DNA from: Pararge aegeria
Lineage: Eukaryota; Arthropoda; Insecta; Lepidoptera; Nymphalidae
Direction: 5' to 3'
Length of the DNA stretch: 64,000 bases
NCBI RefSeq assembly: GCF_905163445.1
Contig: NC_053196.1
Location: forward strand, 11,557,501-11,621,500
The position numbers and the translations under genes are program-made. Numbering within the stretch: the first letter of the stretch is position 1; every line of letters starts with the position of its first letter. Below are positions 51,821 through 63,399 of this stretch, piece by piece. Under the pieces are notes generated by a model, which was not told the origin of the DNA, made no database searches, and was given only the letters and a program-made list of their open reading frames with translations.

Positions 51821-52011
51821 ATATTTTTATAGGTGTTCCCTCATGTGCCGATATGGGGAAAGCAAATAAGAATACAGTTGTCATAATATATTAAATCATT
51901 TATTTCTCTCCGTATTCATTCTCTTCTATTCTCTTCTCGAGCGGTTGGATCATTATCTACACCCATGTATACCCAACAATAGAATATCATCATAGTAAAT
52001 AAAAGCTGAAT

Positions 52012-52187
52012 TTGACAGTTTGACAGTTCAAAAATAGGAGTGCTCCGGTCGCCCCCAAACTTTACAGGATTACTCGCTAGGTCAATCCGGAGATTCCCTA
52101 AAAGTTTTATTGAAATCGGTCCAGCCGTTTCGGAGCCTATACGGAACAAACCCACAAACTCTCTTTTATATACATAGATAGATAGAC
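52012..52187. repeat. Dispersed lepidopteran repeat tail
   Basis: 'taggagtgctccggtcgcccccaaactttacagga', 'attgaaatcggtccagccgtttcggagcctatacgg' and 'tatatacatagata' are typical of the opposite ends of Helitron-type repeats. It abuts the next Helitron end to end. Confidence 0.55.
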
Positions 52188-52188
52188 T

Positions 52189-52617
52189 AGCTGTTGTCCG
52201 CGACTTCGTCTGCGTTTGATTTTGTTTTTTGATGTAGCATTAAATTTAGTTGTAGATCTAAAAAAAATTAAAGTATTCAGTATCGCTAAGCCTCAAATGA
52301 GGGGTTTGCTGCTGTCCGCTGAGGAGTTCTATCCTCTATGTCAAACCACAGTTTTGGCAAAATTAAACATATATTATAACCTCTATAATACAAAAATAAT
52401 TATTTAAATCGGTTATAATTTGTCGGAGTTATGGTGTAAAATCGTCAAACACTCATCCTCTCGCCCAAAGGAACGGAGCTTAATGTCGGGATAAAAAGTA
52501 TCCTATATTACTTCTAACACTTCCAAGATTATGTTTCATGAGGATCGGTTAAGTAGTTTTTGCGTGAAAGCGTAACAAACAAACTTACATTGACATTTAT
52601 AGTATTAGTAAGGATAA
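52189..52617 (-). mobile_element. Non-autonomous Helitron
   Basis: The left end ACTAGCTGTTGTCCGCGACTTCG is the reverse of the CTAGT terminus with its stem. Inner words 'gtcgggataaaaagtatcctatatta' and 'gtttcatgaggatcggttaagtag', and the far end 'tatagtattagtaaggata'. Confidence 0.82.
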
Positions 52618-52634
52618 GGATTTTTAATAATGAT

Positions 52635-52770
52635 GATGACTTAACTAAATAAATGAGAATCACCCATCGCCATCTATAAAAAGAATAAATAATCTTTTGA
52701 GAATCGACCCCACAACCTTGGACTCTGAAAGCACGGTCGCTGCTCACTGCGCCAATCGGCAAGTCAGGTA
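52635..52770 (-). repeat. Second-family SINE with a large internal deletion
   Basis: 'atcgccatct' joins directly to 'gagaatcgaccccacaaccttggactctgaaagcacggtcgctgctcactgcgccaatcgg'. Confidence 0.75.
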
Positions 52771-52809
52771 AGCTTAATTTTTAAGCGTGTAAATCGGCGT
52801 ACCTATTCT

Positions 52810-53277
52810 AACATCTATATATATAAAAGAAAGTTGTGTTACTTACACCATTTATAACGCAAGACCAGCCGGATCAATTCTTATGATATTTGATTTTGCA
52901 CGACTCATGATGCGAAGCATCAGAGAGTGCTTTACGATCGAAAAATTTTTTTCGCCTCATTTCGGCGGCTATTTTTATTATTATAGCCTTGTTAGTTCAC
53001 GGAATCAAGATATTTTGCATACTATTGTCGAGATAATTTAATGGAGATTAATTCCATACTTTTAAAAAATTGATTTACTGCAATAGAATTGGAAAAAAAC
53101 ACCAAAATAGATCAAAAAATTTTCCTGTCCGTCATGTGTGAAACCCGAAAACACTCTAACTTGTGAAAAAATCCATTATTTTGGATTTCTCTTAGACTGG
53201 AATAGGATAATAAGTATTAAAATATAACATACATAAAAAAAAAAGATCCGCGGTACGAAGTTCGCCGGGACAGCTAG
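52810..53277 (+). mobile_element. Non-autonomous Helitron-like element, about 468 bp
   Basis: Begins 'atctatatatataaaagaaagttgtgttacttac' and ends 'acgaagttcgccgggacagctagt'. It passes words typical of these elements ('cgcaagaccagccggatcaattcttatgat', 'aatcaagatattttgcata'). Non-coding. Confidence 0.78.
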
Positions 53278-53850
53278 TTTAAAATATTTTGTGGCACTGA
53301 TCGTGTAGTTTTGTAAAGCATCACTAGATGTTGATACATCAACCTAATGTATTCGTTTACCTATTTGCATTGTAAAAAAGCGTGCCCTGCTAACAAGCGA
53401 CGGGTTGACAGCAACTGCAACAGTCGTGCAATTGTCGCGGATCAGTGAATACCTGACGCGGGCCTTTTAATTTATTTACGTTTTACAATTTGTGTTTTAT
53501 TAGGTATCACTGTCCTAGTACGCTTCGGTTTTTTAATTCAAATATTTGTCTAAATAAATACACCTAACACTATCACTATGACTAGGATATATTAATCAGT
53601 GTTTGTTTATTTTGTTTTTATTCTTTTTTGGAAGGAATTTGTTTGTTTGCTTTACGTACATCTTACTTCGAGAGATTGTAATTAGTAGTGCGATACTTAT
53701 CTACGAGCGAGATTAAGAATAGGATAGCTCTACTTTATTCAATCTGCTGCCTGAAGATTTTGTATTACATTTATCATAACCTAGGGCGTTAAGCGCTATG
53801 CCATAACATGTTGTGTTTTTAAGAGACTAACCTGCTCGGAGAACTATTTT
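53278..53850. other. Intergenic DNA, nothing recognised
   Basis: A moderately GC-rich patch (53380-53470) has no frame of note. Confidence 0.4.
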
Positions 53851-54026
53851 ACGTTGGGTTTCAAAGGTGCTGAAATGGCAACCGCAGCTTTAGTTGCCCC
53901 CCAAGGAGGTGGGCAGATAACATCAAACGAGTTGCTGTGATCCGCTGGAAACAAGCGGCCCAGGCTTGCAGGTTTTGGAACTCCCTACAGAACACCTACG
54001 TCCAACAATGGGCGTTAATCGGTTGA
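53851..54026 (+). pseudogene. RTE-type LINE, C-terminal end
   Basis: One frame from 53895 reads CPPRRWADNIKRVAVIRWKQ, then AAQACRFWNSLQNTYVQQWALIG, stop at 54024-54026. This matches the C-terminus of lepidopteran RTE reverse transcriptases (pattern 'RPP.RW.DDI..VAG..W...A.DR..W..L...Y.QQWT..G*'). VLKWQPQ just before it (53868-53888) is in another frame, showing a frameshift. Dead, 5'-truncated copy. Confidence 0.82.
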
Positions 54027-54717
54027 GAGTAAAGATTCCGAACCTGCCAGCTCTCAATATTTTTATCCAAGTACCCGATGTAAAATAGAATATACCTACG
54101 AATGACTGAGACTGTGTGCTAGAGAAATATAAATCTCCTAAAATTCTTAAGAAAACTTCGCGATTGCATGTCTCTAACTGTTACGGTTAATTTGTAGTAG
54201 ATAATAGAAGAACTTTCATTAAACTATAACTAAAACATCGTAATTAGCGGCGCTATTTACTTTTTTTTAGATCCTTATCCATAAATATAACAGTATTTTA
54301 GGGCATTTGTAGTAGATTATGATTTAAAATAAAGTATAAAATTGTAAAGAAATCATAGGTTAAAGCAACCAAGAAAATAATTCACGGACCCTAATCGCTT
54401 GGCCGCGTATTGTGTTTGTATTTTGAAAAAAAGGCTGATTCAATCATTGTTTTTAAAGAAACTATAATTGGTTCAGCCAATGCTGTTGCCTCTCTCTAGA
54501 TTGCAAATTATCTTTGAGCCGAATATCGTTATGAACAGTGCAAAGATCGAGCAAAAAAAAACAAAAAAAAAAACATACGACCTGGCGCAGTGGTTACTAC
54601 AAGTAGTACGATAGTTCGCATTGAAAAAATATTAGTATATTAAGTATGGAAGAATATACACGTATAAATAGATGTGTGTTTATATTATTCCCCGAACAAT
54701 ACATACACACACACAAA
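54027..54717. other. AT-rich intergenic DNA, nothing recognised
   Basis: A short 'cgacctggcgcagtggttacta' (54577-54598) resembles a lone SINE head. Confidence 0.4.
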
Positions 54718-54833
54718 TGAACACATATTCAATAAAGAGCGGGGGCAAAACAAACATAAATCTGGTTTTACGTGCGTCCCAAATGATGCCATCAAATGGC
54801 ACCGGTAACTGTGACACCCGAATGAGACGTTTT
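54718..54833 (+). repeat. Inverted partner of the 50.78-kb segment
   Basis: See 50775-50880. The frame 54672-54890 runs across it but shows no domain and is not conserved as protein in the partner copy. Confidence 0.75.
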
Positions 54834-56515
54834 ACCAAATTTCCATACAAATCGGTTCGCTACGGTGGCAATGCGACGGGCGACCTGTGAACTGGGATAC
54901 ACTTCATAAATTATAATTTTTAAACCTCGACGCATAAAGGGCTGTTACAAGTATCACGACTTTTTTCCATCCGTCTGTCCGTGTCTGGCATTAATGCTAC
55001 ACGATGTTAAATAAATAAATTATTAACTTCAATTTTATTCATTTGATTACATTGTTCGGTTATATCGAAAGATGGCTGTTATTAATACAAAAGCTTTTCA
55101 CTTAATGCATGTAAAAGTACTACTATACTCGTAACTTAATTGTTGTAAGTATTACGTAAGTGCAAAACTTTTATTTCTACAAATAAAAAGCAAGAAACTG
55201 AATATTCTTCAACATTTTTAAGTTGGTACTAAGTAAATGTGTATTTGGAAAATATAAATTTACTTGGGACCGACTTAAAAATGTAGAATAAATATTTATT
55301 TCTTACTTTTTATTGTTTTTTTGTCAAAAAATTATTTTCATTCGGAAATTTAGCCAATATAAGTATATATTGCGAATTTTTTTTACAGTTTGACCACTTT
55401 GTATGTGAGTCTGTATCATCGGGTAGACCGTTTTGAATGCGGTATTCGAATCGCGAACGTGTAAAACTTCCAACCAAATGATGAAATCGTCATCATCATA
55501 TCAGCCGATTAACTTCCATTATTGGGCATACCTAGATCTTATTTAAAGATTTCCAACGGTATACAGCGAATCCCAACGAATCGCTTAATGCAGTCTCTCA
55601 ACCAGCTCTGCGTTATTCTAAATTCAAATTCAATAAAGAGGTTGCATATTTATTAGTGTAAACTTAATCGTCCACCTCAAATCTCAAAGCTAACGCGCAT
55701 TCAAACCCCTGATGTTTTATATGTTCTTTCACCATACAATGTCTTGGGAAATATTTTGGTTTCCAGCTTCAATGAGATCTATCCGATATGTTTTTACCTC
55801 CCACAGATAAATCAGGCGAGGTTGTTTAAAGACTCTTTATTTTCCTGACACCCCAGTTCATTTTCTCTCCGACCATAAGCCGCGTGCACACAGGCAATAA
55901 CAGAGATAATGGTCTAAGAGACGGCTACCATATCTGCAATGTCATTTTACAAATAACATTTTACCTCGCGCATACCTTCTAAGAGCTTCTAGAGTAATAT
56001 ATTAAGGACTAAAATAAAAAGTGAATAGTCCTAAAATAAATTTTACAAGTTTCATATTAATTACTGTATTAACAAAGACGAGTCGTGATTAGGTCAGTAC
56101 CAAATTCTTTACTGTTTCACTACGAAAATCAAAAGTGTGAAATGCAAATGTAATATAATTTGACCATCAAGCATTTTCTTAGTTTTTATAAAACTGATTT
56201 CTGGATACAGTTTCATACCCAATATTGCCTGTCCATCATCACACTATAATTTTGACACTATTGTTTCAAGGAAAGATAAACTAAAATTAAATCTTTAAAG
56301 TTACTTTTTTAATTGGTTTGATATTGACCAATAGCTTGATAAACGACTTGGGAAAATAAAATACTGTACATTATCATTATAACTCACATTCTGAATCCCC
56401 GATCGTTAAACAAAGTGTAACAAAATAAACTGAACAAGCTATCTTACAAGTTTTAATTCGCTTGCTCTTCGTGCATAAGCTACCGACGCGACGCGACGCT
56501 ATCTTCGCCTTATTG
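54834..56515. other. AT-rich intergenic DNA, repeat-poor
   Basis: The 55180-55320 stretch has two facing segments ('aaaagcaagaaactgaatattcttcaacatttttaagttggtac' with 'gaccgacttaaaaatgtagaataaatatttatttcttactttttattg'), an imperfect inverted repeat of about 45 bp. Otherwise nothing recognised. Confidence 0.45.
55180..55315. repeat. Imperfect inverted repeat, possible MITE
   Basis: Arms of about 45 bp at about 55182-55230 and 55266-55315 pair with several mismatches around a central AT-rich spacer. No clear target duplication. Confidence 0.5.
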
Positions 56516-56740
56516 CTATGTAAATAACCTCCATTGAGCCACGCAGATCGGCTGATATCCGTCGTGTGGCAGCGCCTTTATGGCCCTCTTATTGTCCTTG
56601 CGTATACAAACATAAACAATGCCCATTTGCGCAAATTGTATCCAAAAATCAATCTGAAACTTATCAATGTAATCTGAATGCATTGTTAGTTTTGGACAGA
56701 CAAATCTCGTTTCCCATGGTATGCGCTTACCTACATTCAA
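56516..56740 (-). other. Unrecognised minus-strand open frame, possible exon
   Basis: About 74 codons ending in a stop at 56516, with protein-like composition (IDKFQIDFWIQFAQMGIVYV, ALPHDGYQPICVAQWRLF). A stop lies shortly upstream, there is no ATG at the start, and the opposite strand is also open. No domain recognised. Could be an exon fragment or chance. Confidence 0.2.
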
Positions 56741-58861
56741 TTTTTACAGCAACCCTTTTTCTCACACTACTTTCGGAACTAAATTATATAAGCTACGAGA
56801 TTGGTGCTAATTTATTTGGTTGTCTATTATTAACAGTGTCTTGAACTTTTGTATTCGCTTCAATAATCCGTTTTCAATACTTTTTTTACAGTTTGATCGT
56901 ATTTATCTATTCAGGGCGTTAATGGTGCCAGCAGCGTCTCTTTCTATCTTCCCATCTCATCCAACAAAGATCGCTGCAATATTCTCATAGGTGTAATACT
57001 TTTGAGAATAGGGCAGCGATTGCTGTAGGTAAAGATCAAAATAAAATAAAAAACTGTTTTTTTAGTCTGCGTAAATTTAAGAATCCGCGTTGAAATCCAT
57101 TGTTTTCCAAATACACAGATTTTTTTCTGACAGAAGTAACGCGTCAGACATCGTCGCGTCCTTAGGCACGTCGTCATACGTCAGACGTCTGTGTAATTTC
57201 CGCTAATTAAAAATAATTTTGATTGGTCGTAAGTATATGTCATATAGGTACTCCGCACTTCTTGACTTATACGCCAGCTGGTGGCAAATATCATAATCAA
57301 TTAGGTTTCCTTATTTCCAATATTTTCAGACGGATCAATTGTGAATAGCAAAGTGAATAAAAATTCCACAGTTTTAAAAAAAATATTTTAAATTGCAAAG
57401 TTTTTTGACCATCTCTAAATTTACTTGTTTATTTAGGACTTTTGTAATAAATATATTATTAATAAATTTTCTGACGATTGCGACATTCTATAATATTCAA
57501 TGACAAGGTTATATTGACAATTGAAAATCTTTGTAAGTACAATGTGAAAGTGATATTAATGAATTTTAAATATAATATAAAATGAAATGGCGGAGTCCCC
57601 GGAACATTTTACTCTTTCATCAATAAATAATAATAAAAGTTTTACTTCAGTCGCGCGTAAAGGTTACACGTACCTACACACTTTTAACTCGATCTCGTGT
57701 CTTGTTTAACTTGTACGGTATATTATCCTTAAGTATCAGAATCCTACTCGTATAAATAGCCTGAAACAGACGCAGCTAATAATTATTCCACAAAAAAAAT
57801 GTCTCATTGATGCTTTGATGCGAAATTGATGCTTATCAGCCAGGTACCGGTCGTATCAATGTACACTAGCATCGATGCAGCAGATAAAATCGTATCATTA
57901 GCTTAAAAAGCCCCATGAATTACAAACAACAATAACCCGGAATAGAGATCTAAAAAAAAAATTTACAATGCTATATGTTTTTTCCCTGTCCGCATTACGG
58001 GATGATCCGTCATTGTGCCGCCGGCGCACAGATGGCGGTGATAAGCTCATCGCTTTATTAAAATAATACCACCAGTTTTTGTTGAACCCCTGGTATTAAA
58101 ATTATTCGTATCTGTATTTTGATTAAGCTCTTGCTTTGAATGGTTGACCTCTTTACTGTATAATGGGGTGTACATGAACTGAGGTGATGAAATGAGCTAC
58201 AATTGAATTTTTTTTAAGTATTTCAGAAAATTATTTTATAAACTTCAAAAAATATTTTACATTACCTATTACTAATAAAAAATCTTTTATTGGTAAAAAA
58301 ACAGACTTATATTATAAAGTACATATGACATTACAATTTATCGAAGACTACATAACAGAAAATCTTAAAATACTTATATAAGGCAACTAAATAAAATGAA
58401 ATAAACTCAAACATATGCATAGAAAACCTAAAATCCTTTCTTAAATGTAAAAAAAGCGGATAAAAATACACGTGAAAAGGAACTTTGAGTAATACTTTTT
58501 CGAGAAGAGACAGAGAAGCTTCGTTTGACCGACCTGTTTATAACAGTTGAAAACTTTTACAACGTTTTGTGGACATTTTTATAAAACAGGGAAGGGCAGG
58601 TGAGGTCAATCTAAAGTGGTCTGATCACTTATACCACTATCGTAGGCAGCGATCAGGGAGTTTCATTCAGGGATGCAGCGGTGTGCACTCGTTTGTGATA
58701 CTTAATACCTTCCCATGAGGAGTGGTACGTTGGCACACGCGCCATACGTGGGAAAATGGATTTCACTATTGACAATTGGTTTTTAATACCTGGTACAGGT
58801 GGATGGCAGGGGAGCTAATTTGACAAAATGGATACTGACAAAAATTTTTAGCAAAATTTTT
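56741..58861. other. AT-rich intergenic DNA, repeat-poor
   Basis: No gene or repeat family recognised across 2 kb. Small GC-rich patches near 57130-57190 ('cgtcagacatcgtcgcg') and 58000-58050 ('gccgccggcgcacagatggcgg'). This is the other long stretch that could be unique regulatory DNA. Confidence 0.45.
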
Positions 58862-58985
58862 TTTTATATATATTTATTGCGGGCAAACGAGCCAGTGGGT
58901 CATCTGATGTTAAGTGATCACCGCCGCCCATAAACATCTGCAACACCAGAGGAGCCACCGATGCGTTTCCGGCTTTTAAAAAACG
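58862..58985 (+). repeat. Common lepidopteran LINE tail fragment
   Basis: 'attgcgggcaaacgagccagtgggtcatctgatgttaagtgatcaccgccgcccataaacatctgcaacaccagaggagcc' is a word string I associate with a widespread lepidopteran repeat; here only this part remains. Confidence 0.6.
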
Positions 58986-59084
58986 AATATTAGAAGGAGT
59001 CTTATGTTAAAAAAATATAATAGCTGAGCTTAGTTTAGTAGGAACTAAACCGTAATTGTTACGCGAAAATACCCAATGTCTATG

Positions 59085-59180
59085 GTTTTGTCGATAGCAT
59101 GTTCGACTACAGATGGCAACGTTCTGGGTTCAATCCCCACCCGGCATTCGAACCCATTACCTTGTGATCTTGCGCCCTAG
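59085..59180 (+). repeat. tRNA-like SINE head, decayed
   Basis: 'gatagcatgttcgactacagatgg' and GGGTTCAATCCCCACC. There is no cloverleaf closure and no complete body. Confidence 0.5.
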
Positions 59181-59985
59181 ATTGTTAGGTATTGTATCTT
59201 TTCTAAATGTAAATAGGCCGTCAGTCCTGGTTACTATCCCTAATTTCTGGTCATTATAGCCCACAAAACTGTATAGGAGCAGCGTTGTGGATCTATACTC
59301 TAAAACCATCTCTCTTATGAGAGACGACTCATACGCTGCGTATGAAAGTGTACTATGATGTACGTAAATAGATAATTATAGATGTTAATTTCGTGCGAGA
59401 GAAAAGGACGCTATATACTTAATGTTTTTTTCTCTCTCACGCAAATCACGTCTGTGTTTTCTAACATTGAAATTGGCTGCAGTTTAGCTGTCAAAATCAT
59501 AAAATTTTTGTAGATTATTTTGGTCTCAATGTATCAAATTCACACTTTTCATTAATCCGTGCTCCGATATACCTACATATATGTACCTAGTATATATGTG
59601 TGAGTGACGCTCTTCGAACATTTATTAAAAGTTACAGGGGTTGTAGGGAAGCCGCATGAGCCCTAATTAAGCCTTTTTTACAAAAAGGCCGAACCGAGGG
59701 ACTTTACCCTTCCGACTCCTTAATGAGCTGTTGCTGCCCACCTTTAGTGTGGATTACAAGGGGCATCTTTGTTTTATTAATACCAGATTTTTTGGGGAAA
59801 AAAATTGTATGAAAATCTCATTGCATTGATGCAGTGGGTACAAAATTAGGTATATTTTCGACGTTGAATTAGGAACACAGAATCCTCATTCAGCCATTAT
59901 TATATACACTGTGCATTGTCTAAAAACGGAGAAAATTCAGAAATTATAAGTTCCTAAATTGCCCTTACCGAAGATCGAATAACGG
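59181..59985. other. Intergenic DNA, nothing recognised
   Basis: Facing 'gtgcgagagaaaa' (59394) and 'tttctctctcacgc' (59429) are short inverted words. No coding signal. Confidence 0.4.
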
Positions 59986-60240
59986 CAGGGCTAGCACAAG
60001 TAGGGGACAAAAATTATATCCATGGATTATATCCCCCGACAAGGGATATAATAAAAGAGTCCACCAGCTAAAGCAAGGGAACATGTAATAGGAGAAGTTT
60101 ACCACCGTTTATTAATATATTATTTGGATATTATTTCCACTTGTGCACCAGTGCTCTGAGAGCTGATAAAGCTATGGGAGAAGATAATTTTACATCCTTT
60201 CCCTTGGGAGATAATTGTCTCCTGCCCATGCCGTGCAGGG
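59986..60240 (+). mobile_element. DNA element related to the one nested at 27.29 kb
   Basis: 'cagggctagcac', 'gacaaaaattatatcc', 'ggattatatcccccgacaagggatataata', 'ccagctaaagcaagggaacatgtaatagga', then an extra ~80 bp, 'agataattgtctcctgcccatgccgtgcaggg'. Same order as the 27285-27441 copy on the other strand. Confidence 0.6.
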
Positions 60241-60264
60241 AGTTTAACAAACTGTTTACTAAAT

Positions 60265-60480
60265 TGGATAGAAGCAGGCGTTACTTTGCGGAAATCCATA
60301 ATATATTATGAAAATTAAGCTTAATTTGCTATACTCCGCGAACAGCAGGAGAATCTGTATGGTGTAATTTATAATTACTTTAATCCGTATACTCCACACC
60401 AAACAGATCCTCGGCAATGTACCCTCTACGCACGTAGCGCTCCGAACCGGAGCATCCTCAGGAGATCCTCGGAATTTTCA
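60265..60480 (+). repeat. Dispersed repeat shared with 7.95 and 15.9 kb
   Basis: 60265-60354 nearly matches 7953-8045. The continuation 'cgctccgaaccggagcatcctcagg' matches 15.93 kb, so these pieces belong to one repeat family. Confidence 0.65.
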
Positions 60481-61379
60481 TAAGTTCACTAAATTGATTA
60501 ATAAAAAGTGTAACCCCTTTTGAAAATATAAAAGAATCTATATATATCGTAAGAAAGTAGTTTCATAAACTTGTTCGTTTAACTTAATCTCGGGTTATCC
60601 ATATTAGAAACCATTAGCATCCTTGTGTGTTTGGGAAATTTCGGTAAAGCAACAAACATAGCCCAGAGTCAAATCTGTGTTGGCCATTGGCTCTAATGAG
60701 CTTGACCCATAGAATATGCCTCAAGACCCCTTTTTAATACCTCATTCAACCCTAAGACCCGCTCTACAAACCATGTTACAAAGAACTAGAATATTAACTA
60801 GTGCAAAAATATCGTTGACAATACATTGGTAATTTTGTAAAAGAATTCAACACGAAATACAGTGAAATCCACCGATGTATAGAGTTGCGTAAGTTCTCGC
60901 GTAATATTGTTCGTGTGTAACGTCTTTATAATAAGAGGTTTAGGAAAACTTCCACGGTCAAAGGATTAACCCTGCAAATGCTTATAATTAGTCGAAAGCT
61001 GTTATTAATGCTGGTTAATTCGGTTTATTTTGCGATCCCGTAATAAGTTACCTTATTATGAATCGTTGAAAAATTTTAAAGCTTGAAGGTAGAGTTGACT
61101 AATATTTTTCTTTATACAAATAGGTATTAGATAAAAAATAAAATGGGCGTACCCAGGGGGCAGGGGAGGGCATCTAAGGTTGGCCATCAAAATCAATATA
61201 CATGATTACAAGCACTTCCGAGATATCAAGTCTGTCTATTTGTTGGTGACTCTACCACCGGCAGAAACTCTACTGTTGATTAGCAAAATCAACGTTAAAT
61301 CATGACTAGATCTCATAACTGACAAAAATTAGAGAAGGAATACTAAAATTATTTATTTAGTACTAGATCTGTGGACTAG
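60481..61379. other. Intergenic DNA, nothing recognised
   Basis: 'ggtgactctaccaccggcagaaactctactg' (61243-61273) is a LINE 3' UTR scrap. Otherwise plain. Confidence 0.4.
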
Positions 61380-61660
61380 AAAATACGCGACTTTTCGGTT
61401 ATTTATAAATTCCGTGGGACCCATGTTTTTATCGGGCTAAAAAGTGTTCTATTTTGGTTACAAGGATTTAAGGAACCTCTATACAAAATTTCGTCAATAT
61501 CTCTTACGACGTATATAGGAAACCCAGGTTTTTTTTTATTATAAGCTTTCTCAGAGCCATATTCACAAGTTTCCTGCATAAAATATCTTTTGGCCGTCTC
61601 CAGGATGCAAGCTATCTCAGAGCCTTTCACCAAATTTCTGGGATAATAATTACCTATCAT
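61380..61660 (-). repeat. Decayed Helitron-like interior
   Basis: 'atcgggctaaaaagtgttctattttgg' and 'ctctatacaaaatttcgtcaatatctc' echo the 'gggataaaaagtagcctat...aaatttcatcaaaatc' interior of these repeats. The minus frame 61403-61660 is probably an artefact. Confidence 0.35.
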
Positions 61661-61769
61661 AAGTCCGTCTGCAGGATGTAAGTAGGTACATCAAGTTAAA
61701 TAATTATTTTCTCTTTAGTCTCTCGTTAAAAACATTAGTATTGATAATGGCACTAAGCAAAGGTAACGT

Positions 61770-61955
61770 ACATTTAAATCCGGTTGCGGGCTAGCAAGGG
61801 TGGGCACAACGTGGGGGGAGGTTGTAACGTCTTGCGTGAATGTGGCCAAATTGGAGGAACGGAAGCCAACGCCGCCGCCCGCGACTTGACCGGAACTGCC
61901 CATGCCTACACGCCTTGGAGCGGAGTCCCACTGCAGCCTAACGATTTTCATGACA
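61770..61955. other. GC-rich island open on both strands, possible exon
   Basis: Abruptly GC-rich DNA. The minus frame from ATG 61951 encodes KIVRLQWDSAPRRVGMGSSG, then QVAGGGVGFRSSNLATF. The plus frame gives ECGQIGGTEANAAARDLTG, then TAHAYTPWSGVPLQP. Neither has a recognised domain. On minus, CAAGAC|GTTACAA is only a weak donor. On plus, CTGCAG at 61932-61937 could be an acceptor-like CAG. Could be an exon of an unseen gene or conserved non-coding DNA. Confidence 0.3.
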
Positions 61956-62041
61956 TCTCAAAATGCCATGCCAATTATTATTTTGCAAATAATAATATAA
62001 CTTACCATTTTATCGTATTTGTTTTATTGTATGCCTTTTTT

Positions 62042-62205
62042 TTTGACGGTCTGTTGTTCAGTGTCTGGGTATTTACCTGTATATTAAAATAAGTATTTAT
62101 GTACTTATATTATTTATAACGATGCTGGTGGTGATCTTAGTACACATAACACACTACGCTTACTTTGGGGCTAGATGGCGATGTGTTTATTTATTTACTA
62201 AAGAT
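62042..62205 (+). repeat. Second-family SINE, 5'-truncated
   Basis: From 'tgttcagtgtctgggtatttacctgtatatt' to 'ggggctagatggcgatgtg' and a TTTATT tail. Confidence 0.8.
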
Positions 62206-62287
62206 TGACGGTATCATGATTGCAACGTGCAGATTTAGCTGGTTTTTGTGGTTACTACCACAAACAATACCGATTGCAATATTTCAG

Positions 62288-62352
62288 TAACTAATTTAGG
62301 TCTATTAGTTCTGGAATTATTAATTCCAGAACTAATAGACCTAAATTAGTTA
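62288..62352. repeat. Perfect 65-nt palindrome
   Basis: 32-bp arms TAACTAATTTAGGTC...TGGAATTA (62288-62319) and the exact complement (62321-62352) around a single T. Confidence 0.97.
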
Positions 62353-62742
62353 AACGTTGTAATGAAATCCGAAAAATATCGTCCCATACAACAATGGAAT
62401 CGTGTCCATATTCTACCAAGTAGCCAAGTTATATCAAGCGAGCTTACATTCGCCCGCCTTCATTGAGGTAGCCCGTTATTACATTGCGACCTGATTTGGC
62501 TACATTTCGGCCGATGTAGCAAATATTTGACCATCTTATACATTCCTAGTATCTATATAACTTCATAATTGTACTGCACTATCATATTTTCAATAATTTT
62601 ATTATTCCATTAAGGCTTGACTGGAGAAGATAGCTTATAGAGATGAGACCGCCTTTGCGCATTATTTTTTGTAGTTCTCATTTATCTTTTTGTCTTTTGA
62701 TTGTGTGCTATAATGAGTTATATATCTATCTAAGTATATATA
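62353..62742. other. Intergenic DNA with a LINE tail scrap
   Basis: 'agatgagaccgcctttgcgcattattttttg' (62640-62670) is the LINE 3' UTR word also seen at 36.35 kb. Confidence 0.45.
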
Positions 62743-62855
62743 TTTGACGGCCGATTGGCGTAGTGGGCAGCGACCCTGCTTTCTGAGTACAAGGCTGTGG
62801 GTTCGATGCCCACAACTGGAAAATGTTTGTGTGAGGAACGTGAATGATCGCAGTT
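62743..62855 (+). repeat. Second-family SINE, head only
   Basis: 'tttgacggccgattggcgtagtgggcagcgaccctgctttctgag', GTTCGATGCCCACAACTGG, then cut off after 'gaacgtgaatga'. Confidence 0.82.
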
Positions 62856-62997
62856 GAAGGTAGTAGTAGCACAGTGAACGCTGCTGCCCGTGCTCAAATG
62901 CGTACTCGTACGACACCCGCGGGAAGAACAGGGGTGGTGACTACTTTTTCTACTCTGATGTCACCACACTGCTCATCGCGACCTACTAGACGTTATT
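62856..62997. other. Intergenic DNA, nothing recognised
   Basis: Moderately GC-rich, no frame of note. Confidence 0.35.
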
Positions 62998-63190
62998 ATT
63001 GAATGAATGAATGGATACACTTTTATTGTACACCATAGAAAAAAAGTAGTTACAGAGATATAAATACATAGCAAGAGAGTACAATTTAGTGGCCTTATCC
63101 CTACATAGCGATTTCTTCCAGGCAACCAATGCGTAAAAGGAAAAACCATAGAAAAGAGGTAGGTGGTGCAATAAATAAGATTTAAAAATT
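62998..63190 (-). repeat. LINE 3' tail, second copy
   Basis: Nearly the same as 38255-38420: 'gaatgaatgaatggatacacttttattgtacacca', 'gagagtacaatttagtggccttatccctacatagcgatttcttcc'. Confidence 0.82.
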
Positions 63191-63399
63191 ATACACATAT
63201 ATAAATAAGATATATATATATAAATATATTACATATAAATACAAATAAGATATAAACATACATTAAATTACCCAAAATTAATGTAAACTACTAACAATCA
63301 TATACAACATACATAAATATGTAAATATATAACATAATATTATTGCTTTTCATTAGGCATTATTGTTATGCAATTCCTATTACTTTGTAGAAGTAGGTA
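63191..63399. repeat. AT-rich low-complexity stretch
   Basis: 'atacatataaata', 'agatataaacatac' and 'ataaatatgtaaatatataac' style simple sequence. Confidence 0.6.
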
